From Roseburia sp. (GTDB lineage Bacteria; Bacillota_A; Clostridia; Lachnospirales; Lachnospiraceae): 16,646 bases of DNA. The notes under the pieces were generated by a model that saw only the letters and a program-made list of their open reading frames with translations, made no database searches and was not told the origin of the DNA. The translations under genes were made by a program, and so were the position numbers. The stretch covers positions 1 to 16,646 of the forward strand of contig JAFYQA010000029.1 of assembly GCA_017547315.1 (NCBI GenBank). Direction: 5' to 3'. Shown one piece after another: positions 1-7,544 of the stretch; within the stretch, counting starts at the first letter, position 1, and each line of letters starts with the position of its first letter.

Positions 1-488
1 CATGACTTAGGTGCTTTTTTGCCGATTACAATATGTCCGCACTTCAAACACTGCCATACACACTCCCCATCTTTCGAAAAAACAACCCTATCTTCTATAT
101 TATGAAGCAATCTACGGAACCGTTCTTCATGCTGCTTTTCAATTGCCGCTACACCTTCAAAAAGTCTTGCTATATCCTCAAACCCTTCCTCTTTTGCCTC
201 TCTTGCAAACCTTGCATACATATCTGCCCATTCAAAATGCTCTCCCGACGCAGCATCCTTTAGGTTAATTTCTGTCCTTTGAATTCCGCCATCATGTAAA
301 AGCTTAAACCAGATTTTTGCATGAATCCGCTCGTTCCCTGCTGTTTCTTCAAAAATATTACCAATTTGTATAAATCCATCCTGTTTTGCTTTAGTCGCAT
401 AGTACATGTATTTATTTGTCGCCTGCGCCTCTCCTGCATATGCTACCATTAGATTTGCTTCCGTTCTAGTACCTTTTAAACGCGCCAT
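1..488 (-). CDS. rbr: Rubrerythrin (partial, 3' end beyond window)
   Basis: Rubrerythrin is a cytoplasmic non-haem iron protein that reduces hydrogen peroxide in anaerobes. The first 162 residues are in the window; the frame has no stop and runs off the left edge. The N-terminal ferritin-like domain (about residues 1-135) starts MARLKGTRTEANLMVAYAGE and shows the diiron ligands E20, E53 and H56, then E86, E117 and H120. The usual E97 ligand position appears to be D89 (EWADMY), a change I believe many clostridial rubrerythrins share. A rubredoxin-like domain begins at about residue 144 with WQCLKCGHI and GKKAPKS. The last two bases (TG) would begin the Cys of the second iron-binding pair. The ATG start at 486-488 has a GGGAGG ribosome binding site. 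It is divergent from dinB. The family call is firm; only the C-terminus is unseen. Confidence 0.93.
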   Translation of the reverse strand, partial: MARLKGTRTEANLMVAYAGEAQATNKYMYYATKAKQDGFIQIGNIFEETAGNERIHAKIWFKLLHDGGIQRTEINLKDAASGEHFEWADMYARFAREAKEEGFEDIARLFEGVAAIEKQHEERFRRLLHNIEDRVVFSKDGECVWQCLKCGHIVIGKKAPKS

Positions 489-504
489 ACCAAACCTCCC
501 TTTT

Positions 505-535
505 TCTATACTCTATAATATGGACAGACTGACAA
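505..535 (-). promoter_or_regulatory. Possible rubrerythrin promoter
   Basis: On the minus strand TTGTCA (530-535) resembles a -35 box. Downstream lie AT-rich hexamers, AGTATA at a 17-bp spacer and TATAGA at 19 bp. The plus strand shows a direct repeat, TCTATA-c-TCTATA, at 505-517. I looked for a PerR operator, expected for peroxide defence genes, but the match to the 7-1-7 palindrome is weak. The -10 assignment is uncertain. Confidence 0.3.
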
Positions 536-585
536 TTTTTATGCAATTTTTTATTTTCGCTTCACTCATTATAACGAAGGTTTTC

Positions 586-599
586 AGAACTTACGTTCG
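586..599 (+). promoter_or_regulatory. LexA/DinR-type SOS box upstream of dinB
   Basis: AGAACTTACGTTCG contains a perfect GAAC-N4-GTTC core, the Gram-positive LexA (DinR) operator core. It ends 8 bp before the -35 box of the dinB promoter, so bound LexA could block RNA polymerase. The same core recurs at recA in this window, which supports a shared SOS regulon. LexA itself is not encoded here. Confidence 0.75.
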
Positions 600-607
600 C
601 TCCGTTC

Positions 608-636
608 TTTACAGAAAAAGGAGATACTGTTATAAT
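608..636 (+). promoter_or_regulatory. dinB sigma-A promoter
   Basis: TTTACA (608-613) and TATAAT (631-636) are separated by exactly 17 bp. Transcription should begin near 643, giving a leader of about 28 nt before the dinB start. The SOS box lies immediately upstream. Confidence 0.8.
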
Positions 637-670
637 ATGACTATAAAAACTATGGCAGAAAGGATATCCT

Positions 671-1876
671 ATGGCAACACCACTTATTTTTCACATTGAT
701 GTTAATTCCGCTTTTTTAAGTTGGGAAGCAGCTCATCGTTTAGAACAAAATCCCAACGCGCAAGATTTACGGCTTATCAATGCAGTCATAGGCGGTGACG
801 AAGAACAACGTCATGGTATTGTTTTAGCCAAATCTCCTTCTGCAAAAAAATATGGCATACAGACCGGCGAACCTTTAGCACACGCTCGAAGAAAATGTCC
901 GAATTTAGTTATCGCACCCCCGAATCATGCTCTATATGCCGCCTATTCCAAGCGTTTCATTACGCTTCTTGAAGAAGTAGCACCAATCATCGAACAATGC
1001 AGTATCGACGAAGCCTTTTGCGATATGACAGGTACTACCAGTCTCTATGGTGAACCTGTGGCCTTTGCTCACAAGTTAAAAGACCGCATATACAGCGAAC
1101 TTGGCTTCACTGTAAATATAGGTATCTCTACGAACAAACTATTGGCTAAAATGGCTTCCGACTTCAAAAAACCAAATTTGGTACACACACTTTTTCCAGA
1201 AGAGATTCCTGCTAAACTTTGGCCACTGCCATTAGAAGATTTATTTGGCATCGGAAAATCTTCTGCCAAACGTCTGCATGCATTGGGCTTTCGAACCATC
1301 GGTGATTTAGCACATGCAAACAAACAGTATCTGATATCCAACTTTAAATCGCAGGGAGAATATATCTGGAATTCTGCTAATGGTATTGCCTCCGCTGACC
1401 TTACTTATATTCCACCAGTCAATAAGGGATATGGCAATTCTGTTACGCTGCCTTATGATGTAACCGATATCGATACTGTCAATCGAATTCTACTTTCTCT
1501 CTGTGAGACGGTAGGTGCCCGTATTCGTGCAGAAAATGCATATATCAGTGTCGTACAGGTACAAATTGTAGATTGTGAATTTGTCCATCATTCCAGACAG
1601 ACCACCTTACCCTCTACCACGAACGTAACTGAGAAAATCTATGCTTGTGCCAAACAATTATTTACTGAATGTTGGGACCATACTCCGATTCGTTTATTAG
1701 GCGTCAGCACTAGCAAAGCATCGAATGAGAGTTACGAGCAATATAATCTCTTCGATCAGGATAAGTTTGAACGTTTATCCAAACTTAATTCTGCTATCGA
1801 TAAAATTCGCTCCAAATACGGAGATGATTCTATTAAACGTGCCTGTTTCGTAGAGACAGACAACTCTTCTGAATAA
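671..1876 (+). CDS. dinB: Y-family DNA polymerase IV (DinB)
   Basis: Error-prone translesion DNA polymerase, 401 aa. The palm begins IFHIDVNSAFLSWEA. D10 fits the first metal-binding aspartate, and SIDEAF gives D113 and E114 as the catalytic pair. F15 sits where the steric-gate aromatic residue that excludes ribonucleotides is expected. FGIGKSSAKRLHALG (about residues 194-208) is the helix-hairpin-helix thumb, and a little-finger domain follows to about residue 345. QYNLF (357-361) is a canonical sliding-clamp-binding peptide. The ATG at 671 is preceded by AAAGGA at 659-664. The gene stands alone with its own SOS box and promoter and ends at a strong hairpin. Closely related UmuC/DinB branches have the same core, so Pol IV versus another Y-family subgroup is slightly less certain than the polymerase call. 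Confidence 0.95.
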   Translation: MATPLIFHIDVNSAFLSWEAAHRLEQNPNAQDLRLINAVIGGDEEQRHGIVLAKSPSAKKYGIQTGEPLAHARRKCPNLVIAPPNHALYAAYSKRFITLLEEVAPIIEQCSIDEAFCDMTGTTSLYGEPVAFAHKLKDRIYSELGFTVNIGISTNKLLAKMASDFKKPNLVHTLFPEEIPAKLWPLPLEDLFGIGKSSAKRLHALGFRTIGDLAHANKQYLISNFKSQGEYIWNSANGIASADLTYIPPVNKGYGNSVTLPYDVTDIDTVNRILLSLCETVGARIRAENAYISVVQVQIVDCEFVHHSRQTTLPSTTNVTEKIYACAKQLFTECWDHTPIRLLGVSTSKASNESYEQYNLFDQDKFERLSKLNSAIDKIRSKYGDDSIKRACFVETDNSSE

Positions 1877-1883
1877 TATAAAG

Positions 1884-1948
1884 AAAGGGTGGTTGTATAA
1901 GGAGTTTTTGCATGCTTAGCGCAAAAACTCCTTATACAACCACCTTTT
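1884..1948. terminator. Long bidirectional terminator between dinB and aroD
   Basis: Perfect inverted repeat with 24-bp arms (1888-1911 and 1921-1944) and a 9-nt loop. A run of A lies to the left and TTTT to the right, so it can terminate dinB on the plus strand and aroD on the minus strand. One G.U pair and three A-T pairs extend the stem to 28. The arms are much longer than most intrinsic terminators need. Confidence 0.8.
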
Positions 1949-2003
1949 CTATTTCAATTCACTTTGCATTCGCGATATAAATAATAATCACTATCTAATT
2001 TCT

Positions 2004-2762
2004 TTATTCTGTAATATTTTCATGTAAAAAATCAATAATCTCAATTACTTTTCCCATGCTCATCTGTCCTGGTGCACTACTCTCTTTATTTGCCGCAAAT
2101 GTTACGCAAGATCCAAATGTTTCTCCACACAAACGGCTAATCATACCATATTTGCCCATAGACATAGAGATAATCGGTGTATCCGGATTCTCTTTATAGA
2201 ACTCGCTTGTCACTGCTAACAATCTAAGCACGTCTTCTTCACTCTGTGGCATAACTGCAATTTTTACAATATCTGCATTACCAGTACACATATTCTCTAA
2301 TAACATCTTCATAACATCACGCTCTGGAGTTTCCTCAAAATCATGATGTGATGCAACAATTTTAATTCCTTTTTCCTGCAATCTTAAAATCTTAATAACG
2401 GGATATTCTTCTGCAAAAAACTCTAAATCCAACAAATCTACAACACCAGATTCCGCTGCAATATCATGAATATCATCCAACTGCTCTGATGTCACATCGC
2501 CAAATCCTCCCTGTAACTTTGTGCGGAATGTATACAAGAAAATTTTTTCTGTCAAATGAGGAGCAATTGTATGCAATATCTCACGCACTTCGTTAAAATC
2601 TAAATATTTCGAAAATGCATCTACTCTCCACTCAATAATATCTACCGGACTCTTTACTAATTCGAGAATTTCTTCAATAATCTCATTCTTTTCCCGTCCC
2701 ATTACCGGAACGCAGACACATGGTCTTCCTTCACCGATTTTTTTCCCTTTTATTGTTATCAT
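2004..2762 (-). CDS. aroD: Type I 3-dehydroquinate dehydratase
   Basis: Third step of the shikimate pathway: dehydration of 3-dehydroquinate to 3-dehydroshikimate through a lysine Schiff base. The protein is 252 aa, the usual length for the family, and forms a single TIM barrel. Visible active-site residues are E44 and R46 in IIEWRVD, H140 in ASHHDFEETPE, the Schiff-base lysine K167 in ADIVKIAVMPQ, R210 in GMISRL, and Q233 in SSAPGQMS. I placed the start at 2762 (MITIKGKK), which has GGAGG 4 nt upstream. An ATG at 2778-2780 in the same frame lacks a ribosome binding site. The gene has its own promoter facing that of the DAHP synthase gene, which encodes step 1 of the same pathway, so co-regulation is plausible. 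Confidence 0.95.
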   Translation of the reverse strand: MITIKGKKIGEGRPCVCVPVMGREKNEIIEEILELVKSPVDIIEWRVDAFSKYLDFNEVREILHTIAPHLTEKIFLYTFRTKLQGGFGDVTSEQLDDIHDIAAESGVVDLLDLEFFAEEYPVIKILRLQEKGIKIVASHHDFEETPERDVMKMLLENMCTGNADIVKIAVMPQSEEDVLRLLAVTSEFYKENPDTPIISMSMGKYGMISRLCGETFGSCVTFAANKESSAPGQMSMGKVIEIIDFLHENITE

Positions 2763-2797
2763 ATAGCCTCCATTTAACAAAAAATAACTTATTTACT

Positions 2798-2826
2798 ATT
2801 ATAAAACATTAAAATTAATATTGCAA
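2798..2826 (-). promoter_or_regulatory. aroD promoter
   Basis: On the minus strand TTGCAA (2821-2826) and TATAAT (2798-2803) are separated by 17 bp. The TATAAT is a perfect consensus. Its -35 box is 4 bp from the -35 box of the opposing DAHP synthase promoter. Confidence 0.75.
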
Positions 2827-2830
2827 ACAT

Positions 2831-2859
2831 TTGACAACTGGTTTTATTTCTATTATTAT
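2831..2859 (+). promoter_or_regulatory. DAHP synthase promoter
   Basis: TTGACA (2831-2836) and TATTAT (2854-2859) are separated by 17 bp. The leader would be about 40 nt, too short for a T-box or a trp-type attenuator, and I see no hairpin in it. Confidence 0.75.
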
Positions 2860-2907
2860 ACTTTATTATATTTTTTTACAAAGTTTTACCCAAAAGAGAG
2901 GTTTTAT

Positions 2908-3939
2908 ATGAGTTTTCAGTTTTTAAATCAATTGCCTACTCCTGAAGAGATTAAGGCACAATATCCGCTTCCACCAGCACTTGCTGATTTGAAGCTTGAA
3001 AGAGATAACGATATTTCAAATGTATTAAAAGGAATAGATTCCCGTTTCTTAGTAATAATTGGTCCGTGTTCTGCAGATAACGAAGATTCTGTATGTGACT
3101 ATGTAAGCCGACTTACCAAAATTCAAGAAGCTGTAAAAGAAAAATTAATTATTATTCCACGCATCTATACCAACAAACCTAGAACCACCGGTGAAGGATA
3201 TAAGGGAATTGCCTCACAGCCAGATCCTGAAAAAGCACCTGATATGGTTGAAGGTTTAATTGCTATGAGAAAAATGCACATCCGTGCAATCGCAGAAAGC
3301 GGATTAACCTGTGCTGACGAAATGCTTTATCCGGAAAACTGGGGTTATGTAGAAGATTTATTGTCCTACGTTGCCATCGGTGCACGTTCTGTTGAGGATC
3401 AGCAACACAGACTTACCGTTAGCGGTTTTGATGTTGCTTCTGGCATGAAAAACCCAACTAGTGGTGATTTTACGGTTATGTTGAATTCTGTTTATGCCGC
3501 TCAGCATCCTCATCACTTTGTATATCGTGGCTATGAGGTAGAAACTACCGGTAACCCATTGACCCATGTTGTTTTACGTGGTGCTGTCAATAAACATGGT
3601 AATACTACTCAGAATTACCACTATGAAGACTTAATTCGCCTTTGCGAAATGTATCAAAAATGGGATTTGGTTAATCCTGCCGCTATCATCGATGCGAATC
3701 ACTCTAACTCAGGCAAGAAATTCAAAGAACAGATTCGTATCGTAAAAGAAGTTATGCATAACCGTGAATTATCTTCTGACATCCATAATATGGTAAAAGG
3801 TGTTATGATCGAAAGCTACCTTAAAGAAGGCGCTCAAAAAATTGGCGAACACGTTTATGGTCAATCTATTACTGACCCATGCCTTGGATGGGAAGATTCT
3901 GAAAAACTGATTTATGATATTGCAGACCTCTGCAAATAA
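2908..3939 (+). CDS. aroF: Type I DAHP synthase (AroF/AroG/AroH family)
   Basis: Condenses phosphoenolpyruvate with erythrose 4-phosphate to 3-deoxy-D-arabino-heptulosonate 7-phosphate, the first committed step of aromatic amino acid synthesis. The protein is 343 aa, typical of the AroFGH class. The four metal ligands are recognisable: C54 in IIGPCSADNED, H265 in DANHSNSGKK, E302 in GVMIESYL and D323 in SITDPCLGW. The substrate-binding stretch NKPRTTGEGYKG spans about 89-100. I placed the start at ATG 2908, with GAGAGG at 2896-2901; an earlier in-frame TTG at 2821 overlaps the promoter and is rejected. There is no fused chorismate mutase domain. Which aromatic amino acid gives feedback inhibition cannot be read from the sequence, so the letter of the symbol is nominal. 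Confidence 0.94.
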   Translation: MSFQFLNQLPTPEEIKAQYPLPPALADLKLERDNDISNVLKGIDSRFLVIIGPCSADNEDSVCDYVSRLTKIQEAVKEKLIIIPRIYTNKPRTTGEGYKGIASQPDPEKAPDMVEGLIAMRKMHIRAIAESGLTCADEMLYPENWGYVEDLLSYVAIGARSVEDQQHRLTVSGFDVASGMKNPTSGDFTVMLNSVYAAQHPHHFVYRGYEVETTGNPLTHVVLRGAVNKHGNTTQNYHYEDLIRLCEMYQKWDLVNPAAIIDANHSNSGKKFKEQIRIVKEVMHNRELSSDIHNMVKGVMIESYLKEGAQKIGEHVYGQSITDPCLGWEDSEKLIYDIADLCK

Positions 3940-3975
3940 TTTTTATCATCACAACCTTTGTTTTTCTTATAATTT

Positions 3976-4031
3976 AAAAGGTGTTTGCGAACCAATATCA
4001 ATTATAAAATATTGGTTTACAAACACCTTTA
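3976..4031. terminator. Bidirectional terminator between DAHP synthase gene and xerD
   Basis: A long hairpin has arms 3976-3998 and 4009-4031. It pairs GGTGTTTG with CAAACACC and AACCAATAT with ATATTGGTT, with one mismatch and one G.T position between, around a 10-nt loop. TTTATTTT follows on the plus strand, and TTTT follows the stem on the minus strand. It lies between two convergent stop codons. Confidence 0.75.
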
Positions 4032-4033
4032 TT

Positions 4034-4921
4034 TTAAATTCTCGGATGTGCACTCATATACACATCTCTGATTTTTCCGCTCTGATTCACCTGTGCATAA
4101 ACTTGCGTAGCAGCAATATCTGCATATCCTAACATCTCTTGTACTGCCCTTAAATCAGCACCATTTGCCACCATATGAGCTGCAAAAGAATGACGCAATG
4201 TATGTGGCGTAATTTCTGATTCAATTCCGGCTCTTCCACCATACAGCTTAATTAGCTTCCAGAATCCCTGACGGCTCATAGCTTGTCCGGAACAATTCGT
4301 AAATAACCATTCGCTTTCTTCATCTTCCACCATTTTAGGTCTTCCATCATTCAAGTAATTCTTCAACGCCTCTTTCGCTTTTTTTCCAAATGGAATTACT
4401 CGTTCTTTGTGTGCATCCACACAATTTAAATATTCCATCTGCAAATTAACATCTGATATTCTCAATGATATCAATTCTGTCACTCGAATCCCCGTAGCAT
4501 AAAGCAATTCTAACATTGCCTTATCCCTTAATTCTTTCGGCGAACTTCCAGAAGGCTGTTTTAATAATTGTGTAATCTCTTCGGTTGACAAAACTGCTGG
4601 TAATTTCTTTTCAATCTTTGGTGCTTTTATCTTCTCCGCAGGATCTTCATCAATCTGATGTTCTTTATACAAATACATAAAAAAAGCTTTCATTGATGCA
4701 ATACTTCTAGAAATCGTTGAAGGCTTCATACCATTCTGTTCCAAATACATTACATAAGAATTTAAACTTGTTGTATTGATTGCTCTTACATCAGCAATTC
4801 CTTGCGTCTCCAAATACTGACACATTTTCTTCAAATCACGCTCATATGAAACTTCTGTATTTTTAGAAGTCTGCTTCTCTACATGCAGATATTCAATAAA
4901 CTTTCCTATCTGTTCTTTCAT
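4034..4921 (-). CDS. xerD: XerD-like site-specific tyrosine recombinase
   Basis: Xer recombinases resolve chromosome dimers at dif. The protein is 295 aa, the normal Xer length. The N-terminal SAM-like DNA-binding domain covers about residues 1-90 and the catalytic domain about 110-290. Catalytic residues seen are R146 (TGIRVTEL), K172 (AHKERVIPF), H240 and R243 (HTLRHS) and the nucleophile Y275 (TQVYAQV). The sixth position, normally His or Trp, is Tyr266 (MLGYADIAATQVY), which is unusual. The C-terminus AHPRI is typical of XerD. The start at 4921 has only a weak ribosome binding site, GGATGG 9 nt upstream. It has its own promoter and lies downstream of a spoIIM-like gene, as in Bacillus where spoIIM and ripX are near neighbours. 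XerC versus XerD cannot be fully settled, and an integrase role is unlikely without mobile-element context. Confidence 0.88.
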   Translation of the reverse strand: MKEQIGKFIEYLHVEKQTSKNTEVSYERDLKKMCQYLETQGIADVRAINTTSLNSYVMYLEQNGMKPSTISRSIASMKAFFMYLYKEHQIDEDPAEKIKAPKIEKKLPAVLSTEEITQLLKQPSGSSPKELRDKAMLELLYATGIRVTELISLRISDVNLQMEYLNCVDAHKERVIPFGKKAKEALKNYLNDGRPKMVEDEESEWLFTNCSGQAMSRQGFWKLIKLYGGRAGIESEITPHTLRHSFAAHMVANGADLRAVQEMLGYADIAATQVYAQVNQSGKIRDVYMSAHPRI

Positions 4922-4977
4922 CCTATTAAACCATCCAATGCTTCTCTAATTACTTTACATAATTCTTTATCCTATGT

Positions 4978-5002
4978 AAAAAATACCTCATTTTTTGAGG
5001 TA
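4978..5002 (-). other. Palindrome with T-run at the start of the xerD transcript
   Basis: TACCTCA-N5-TGAGGTA (4984-5002) is followed on the minus strand by TTTTTT (4978-4983). It begins about nine bases after the -10 box of the xerD promoter, essentially at the transcription start. It could be a small terminator or attenuator, a 5'-protecting hairpin, or a repressor operator. Confidence 0.55.
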
Positions 5003-5010
5003 CGATACTT

Positions 5011-5039
5011 ATTATAATAATAAAAAAACAGAAAAGCAA
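5011..5039 (-). promoter_or_regulatory. xerD promoter
   Basis: On the minus strand TTGCTT (5034-5039) and a perfect TATAAT (5011-5016) are separated by 17 bp. It separates xerD transcription from the spoIIM-like gene upstream. Between 5040 and 5141 I see no further convincing element, only a short AAGG/CCTT hairpin near 5052-5070. Confidence 0.65.
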
Positions 5040-5141
5040 TCGCTATTTTTCAAGGTTTTTGGGCCTTTTTTCATCGGGCACTATATCTCGTTTTTACAAA
5101 AATATTTTCACCACATATTGTAAAATCTCCTTAAAATTTTT

Positions 5142-5669
5142 TTAACATTTTATTATATTTTTTATTAAAACCGGACCAATATATGCTTCCATAAGACATC
5201 CTATACATACAAATATTACGATTAACAGATTTACAATATATACTTCTGTTCTGTTTTGAACTTTCAAATATTCTACTTTATAATTACTCCAAAGTACATA
5301 CGCTATTCCATAGCATATACCATGTGGAAATAAAACACATACTAGAAGCAAAATTCCCCACAATCCATTCGTCAAAATACTTGTCGCTGCAATTCCACCT
5401 AATACACCAGAAATTAGCAGAGCAAATCCCACACTAACGATTCTTTTAGGCATCGTTTGTGTCAATATCCACAATATAATGACGGTCCTTAAACGCAAAA
5501 ATAAAATCTCTACCAAATATTTTTCAAATATAATCTCATCAAATGTCAACCTCATTAAATTATAACGATTCAAAATACTATTACTAACTTCTGTAACATC
5601 TTCCACTAAATTCACTAATATAACACCTGCTAAAAAAGCTAATACATATATCCAATTTTTCTGTTTCAT
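5142..5669 (-). CDS. spoIIM: SpoIIM-like membrane protein (stage II sporulation protein M family)
   Basis: In Bacillus SpoIIM forms a complex with SpoIID and SpoIIP that drives engulfment of the forespore. This 175-aa protein is almost wholly hydrophobic, with about five membrane segments (roughly 6-22, 56-72, 78-98, 101-120 and 143-165). Two stretches resemble family signatures: FPHGICYGIAY (114-124) and, near the end, LMEAYIGPVLIK (159-170). The SpoIIM family typically has PHG...E in the middle and EA(F/Y)..P at the C-terminus; here the Glu after PHG is replaced by Tyr or Gly. The position just upstream of xerD matches Bacillus order, and the window also carries spoIIIA genes. The best ribosome binding site, AGGTGG, is 12 nt from the ATG, rather far. 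I found no convincing sigma-E promoter. If not SpoIIM proper, it is a related membrane protein of unknown role. Confidence 0.72.
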   Translation of the reverse strand: MKQKNWIYVLAFLAGVILVNLVEDVTEVSNSILNRYNLMRLTFDEIIFEKYLVEILFLRLRTVIILWILTQTMPKRIVSVGFALLISGVLGGIAATSILTNGLWGILLLVCVLFPHGICYGIAYVLWSNYKVEYLKVQNRTEVYIVNLLIVIFVCIGCLMEAYIGPVLIKNIIKC

Positions 5670-5746
5670 CTAATATTTATGCCACCTGATTCCTCAACTT
5701 TTATAATTTTAAGTCATTACCTTTATATCTATGCAGACACAGAAAA

Positions 5747-5799
5747 AAAAGACCAACTAACTACCCAATGTTTTTCATTAGATAATTATTTGGTCTTTT
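5747..5799 (-). terminator. rny terminator
   Basis: On the minus strand AAAAGACCAA pairs with TTGGTCTTTT. After one mismatch the stem continues for 13 more pairs using three G.U wobbles, and closes on an AAAAA loop. A run of eight T completes it. The wobbles are valid only on the minus-strand RNA. It starts a few bases after the rny stop codon. Confidence 0.85.
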
Positions 5800-5804
5800 G
5801 TAAA

Positions 5805-7352
5805 TTATTTCGCTACATCCGTTACTCTGGATTCACGTATTACATTAACTTTAATCTGGCCTGGATATTCCATCTCAGCCTCAATCTTTTTCGCAACATC
5901 ACGTGCTAATATAATCATATCCGCATCATTGATCTGCTCTGGAACTACCATAATTCGAATCTCTCTACCTGCTTGAATAGCAAAAGATTTATCGACTCCT
6001 TTAAATCCGTTTGAAATGTCTTCTAACTGTTTTAATCTGTTTGTATAAGTATCAAGTGTCTCACGTCTAGCACCTGGTCTCGCAGCACTAATTGTATCAG
6101 CTGCCTGTACAATACAAGCGATTAATGAGTTTGGTTCTACATCACCATGATGAGCCTCTACTGCATTAATAACAAGCGCTGATTCTTTGTATTTTCTACA
6201 TAAATCAACACCAATCTGAATATGTGAACCTTCCATATCGTGATCGACTGATTTACCAATGTCATGTAATAAGCCGGCACGTTTTGCAGTTCTAACATCT
6301 ACACCAATTTCTGCTGCTAATAATCCTGAAAGCTGTGCAACTTCAATAGAATGTTTCAATGCGTTCTGACCATAACTTGTACGGAACTTCATTCTACCAA
6401 GTAAACGTATCAGTTCTGGATGAATACCATGAACTCCAACTTCTAAAGTAGCAGCTTCACCTTCTTCGCGGATCATTGTCTCCACTTCTTTTTGTGCTTT
6501 TTCTACCATTTCTTCGATTCTAGCTGGATGAATACGTCCATCTACAATCAATTTTTCTAATGCGATTCGTGCAACCTCTCTACGAATTGGATCAAATCCC
6601 GATAAAATAACGGCTTCTGGTGTATCATCAATGATTAAATCCACACCGGTCATCGTCTCTAATGTACGAATATTACGACCTTCACGACCGATAATTCTAC
6701 CTTTCATTTCATCATTTGGAAGCTGAACAACTGAAATCGTTGTCTCAGCAACGTGATCTGCAGCACATTTCTGAATTGCAGTTACTACGAAGTCCTTCGC
6801 TTTTTTATCAGCTTCTTCCTTCGCTTTGTTCTCCATTTCTTTGATTAACTTTGCAGTATCAAGTTTAACATCTTCTTCAACGGTTTTTAAAAGATACTCT
6901 TTTGCTTGTTCGGAGGTTAATCCTGAGATTCTTTCAAGTTCCTGTAAACGCTCTTCATTGAGCTTTGCAACCTGTGCTTTCTGTCTGTTGATTTCCTCTT
7001 CCTTCGCAACAAAACTTGCTTCGCGCTTCTCGATGGCTTCTAACTTTTTATCTAAGTTTTCTTCCTTCTGCACGATTCTACGTTCGCTACGCTGAATCTC
7101 TGCTCTACGCTCTTTCACTTCCTTGTCAATTTCATTCTTAACACGGATAGACTCTTCTTTTGCTTCAAGCATCGCTTCACGTTTCTTCGTCTCAGCAGTC
7201 TTCACAGCTTCGTCAATAATTCCTCTAGCCTTTTCTTCTGCACTGCCAATCTTAGCTGTGGCTACTTTTTTATGGTAAACAGTAGTCGCAACATATGTGA
7301 TTCCAGCAGTTACAAGAATAGCTAATACTACGGCGATTATTGTACCTGGCAT
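5805..7352 (-). CDS. rny: Ribonuclease Y
   Basis: Membrane-anchored endoribonuclease that starts mRNA decay in many Firmicutes. The protein is 515 aa, usual for the family. Domain order is an N-terminal membrane anchor (about residues 3-25), a highly charged coiled coil (about 30-190), a KH RNA-binding domain with the GxxG loop GREG at 222-225, and an HD hydrolase domain with H334, H363-D364 in LLHDIGK and H401-H402 in VEAHHGD. The ATG at 7352 is preceded by AGGAGG. It has its own strong promoter and terminator, so it is probably a single-gene unit. It lies just downstream of recA-recX, an order I believe is frequent in Clostridia. Confidence 0.96.
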   Translation of the reverse strand: MPGTIIAVVLAILVTAGITYVATTVYHKKVATAKIGSAEEKARGIIDEAVKTAETKKREAMLEAKEESIRVKNEIDKEVKERRAEIQRSERRIVQKEENLDKKLEAIEKREASFVAKEEEINRQKAQVAKLNEERLQELERISGLTSEQAKEYLLKTVEEDVKLDTAKLIKEMENKAKEEADKKAKDFVVTAIQKCAADHVAETTISVVQLPNDEMKGRIIGREGRNIRTLETMTGVDLIIDDTPEAVILSGFDPIRREVARIALEKLIVDGRIHPARIEEMVEKAQKEVETMIREEGEAATLEVGVHGIHPELIRLLGRMKFRTSYGQNALKHSIEVAQLSGLLAAEIGVDVRTAKRAGLLHDIGKSVDHDMEGSHIQIGVDLCRKYKESALVINAVEAHHGDVEPNSLIACIVQAADTISAARPGARRETLDTYTNRLKQLEDISNGFKGVDKSFAIQAGREIRIMVVPEQINDADMIILARDVAKKIEAEMEYPGQIKVNVIRESRVTDVAK

Positions 7353-7437
7353 ACAGGAGCACCTCCTTCTATGAAATTTTCATTGTACATATAACATATA
7401 ACTAAGCAAATTGTCTGTCATAAATAACAACAGTTCA

Positions 7438-7466
7438 ATTTTATTCTATTTTAACTTGCATGTCAA
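7438..7466 (-). promoter_or_regulatory. rny promoter
   Basis: On the minus strand TTGACA (7461-7466) and TAAAAT (7438-7443) are separated by 17 bp. The leader to the rny start is about 80 nt; I see no clear riboswitch in it. Confidence 0.8.
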
Positions 7467-7509
7467 GTATATTACTATTCAAAATGCATAATATTGAACA
7501 CAAATTCTC

Positions 7510-7530
7510 TAAAAATACAACATATTGTAC
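7510..7530 (-). terminator. Possible weak recX terminator
   Basis: On the minus strand TACAA-TATG-TTGTA is followed by TTTTT, 15 bases after the recX stop. The stem is only five AT-rich pairs, so read-through into rny is likely. Confidence 0.3.
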
Positions 7531-7544
7531 CAAATTATTTCTTT

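Noticed and set aside
2763..2780. Upstream ATG start for aroD at 2780
   Set aside because: There is no ribosome binding site before it, whereas GGAGG precedes the ATG at 2762 and gives the usual 252-residue length.
2821..2907. TTG start extending the DAHP synthase by 29 residues
   Set aside because: That segment contains the promoter and has no resemblance to the family. The ATG at 2908 has a ribosome binding site.
2866..2907. T-box or leader-peptide attenuator before the DAHP synthase gene
   Set aside because: The leader is only about 40 nt, with no specifier, no antiterminator bulge and no run of aromatic codons.
5100..5125. Tiny reading frame M-W-stop after AAGGAG, downstream of spoIIM, as a leader peptide
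   Set aside because: It is two codons long, lies upstream of the xerD promoter and so is not in its transcript, and nothing links it to tryptophan.
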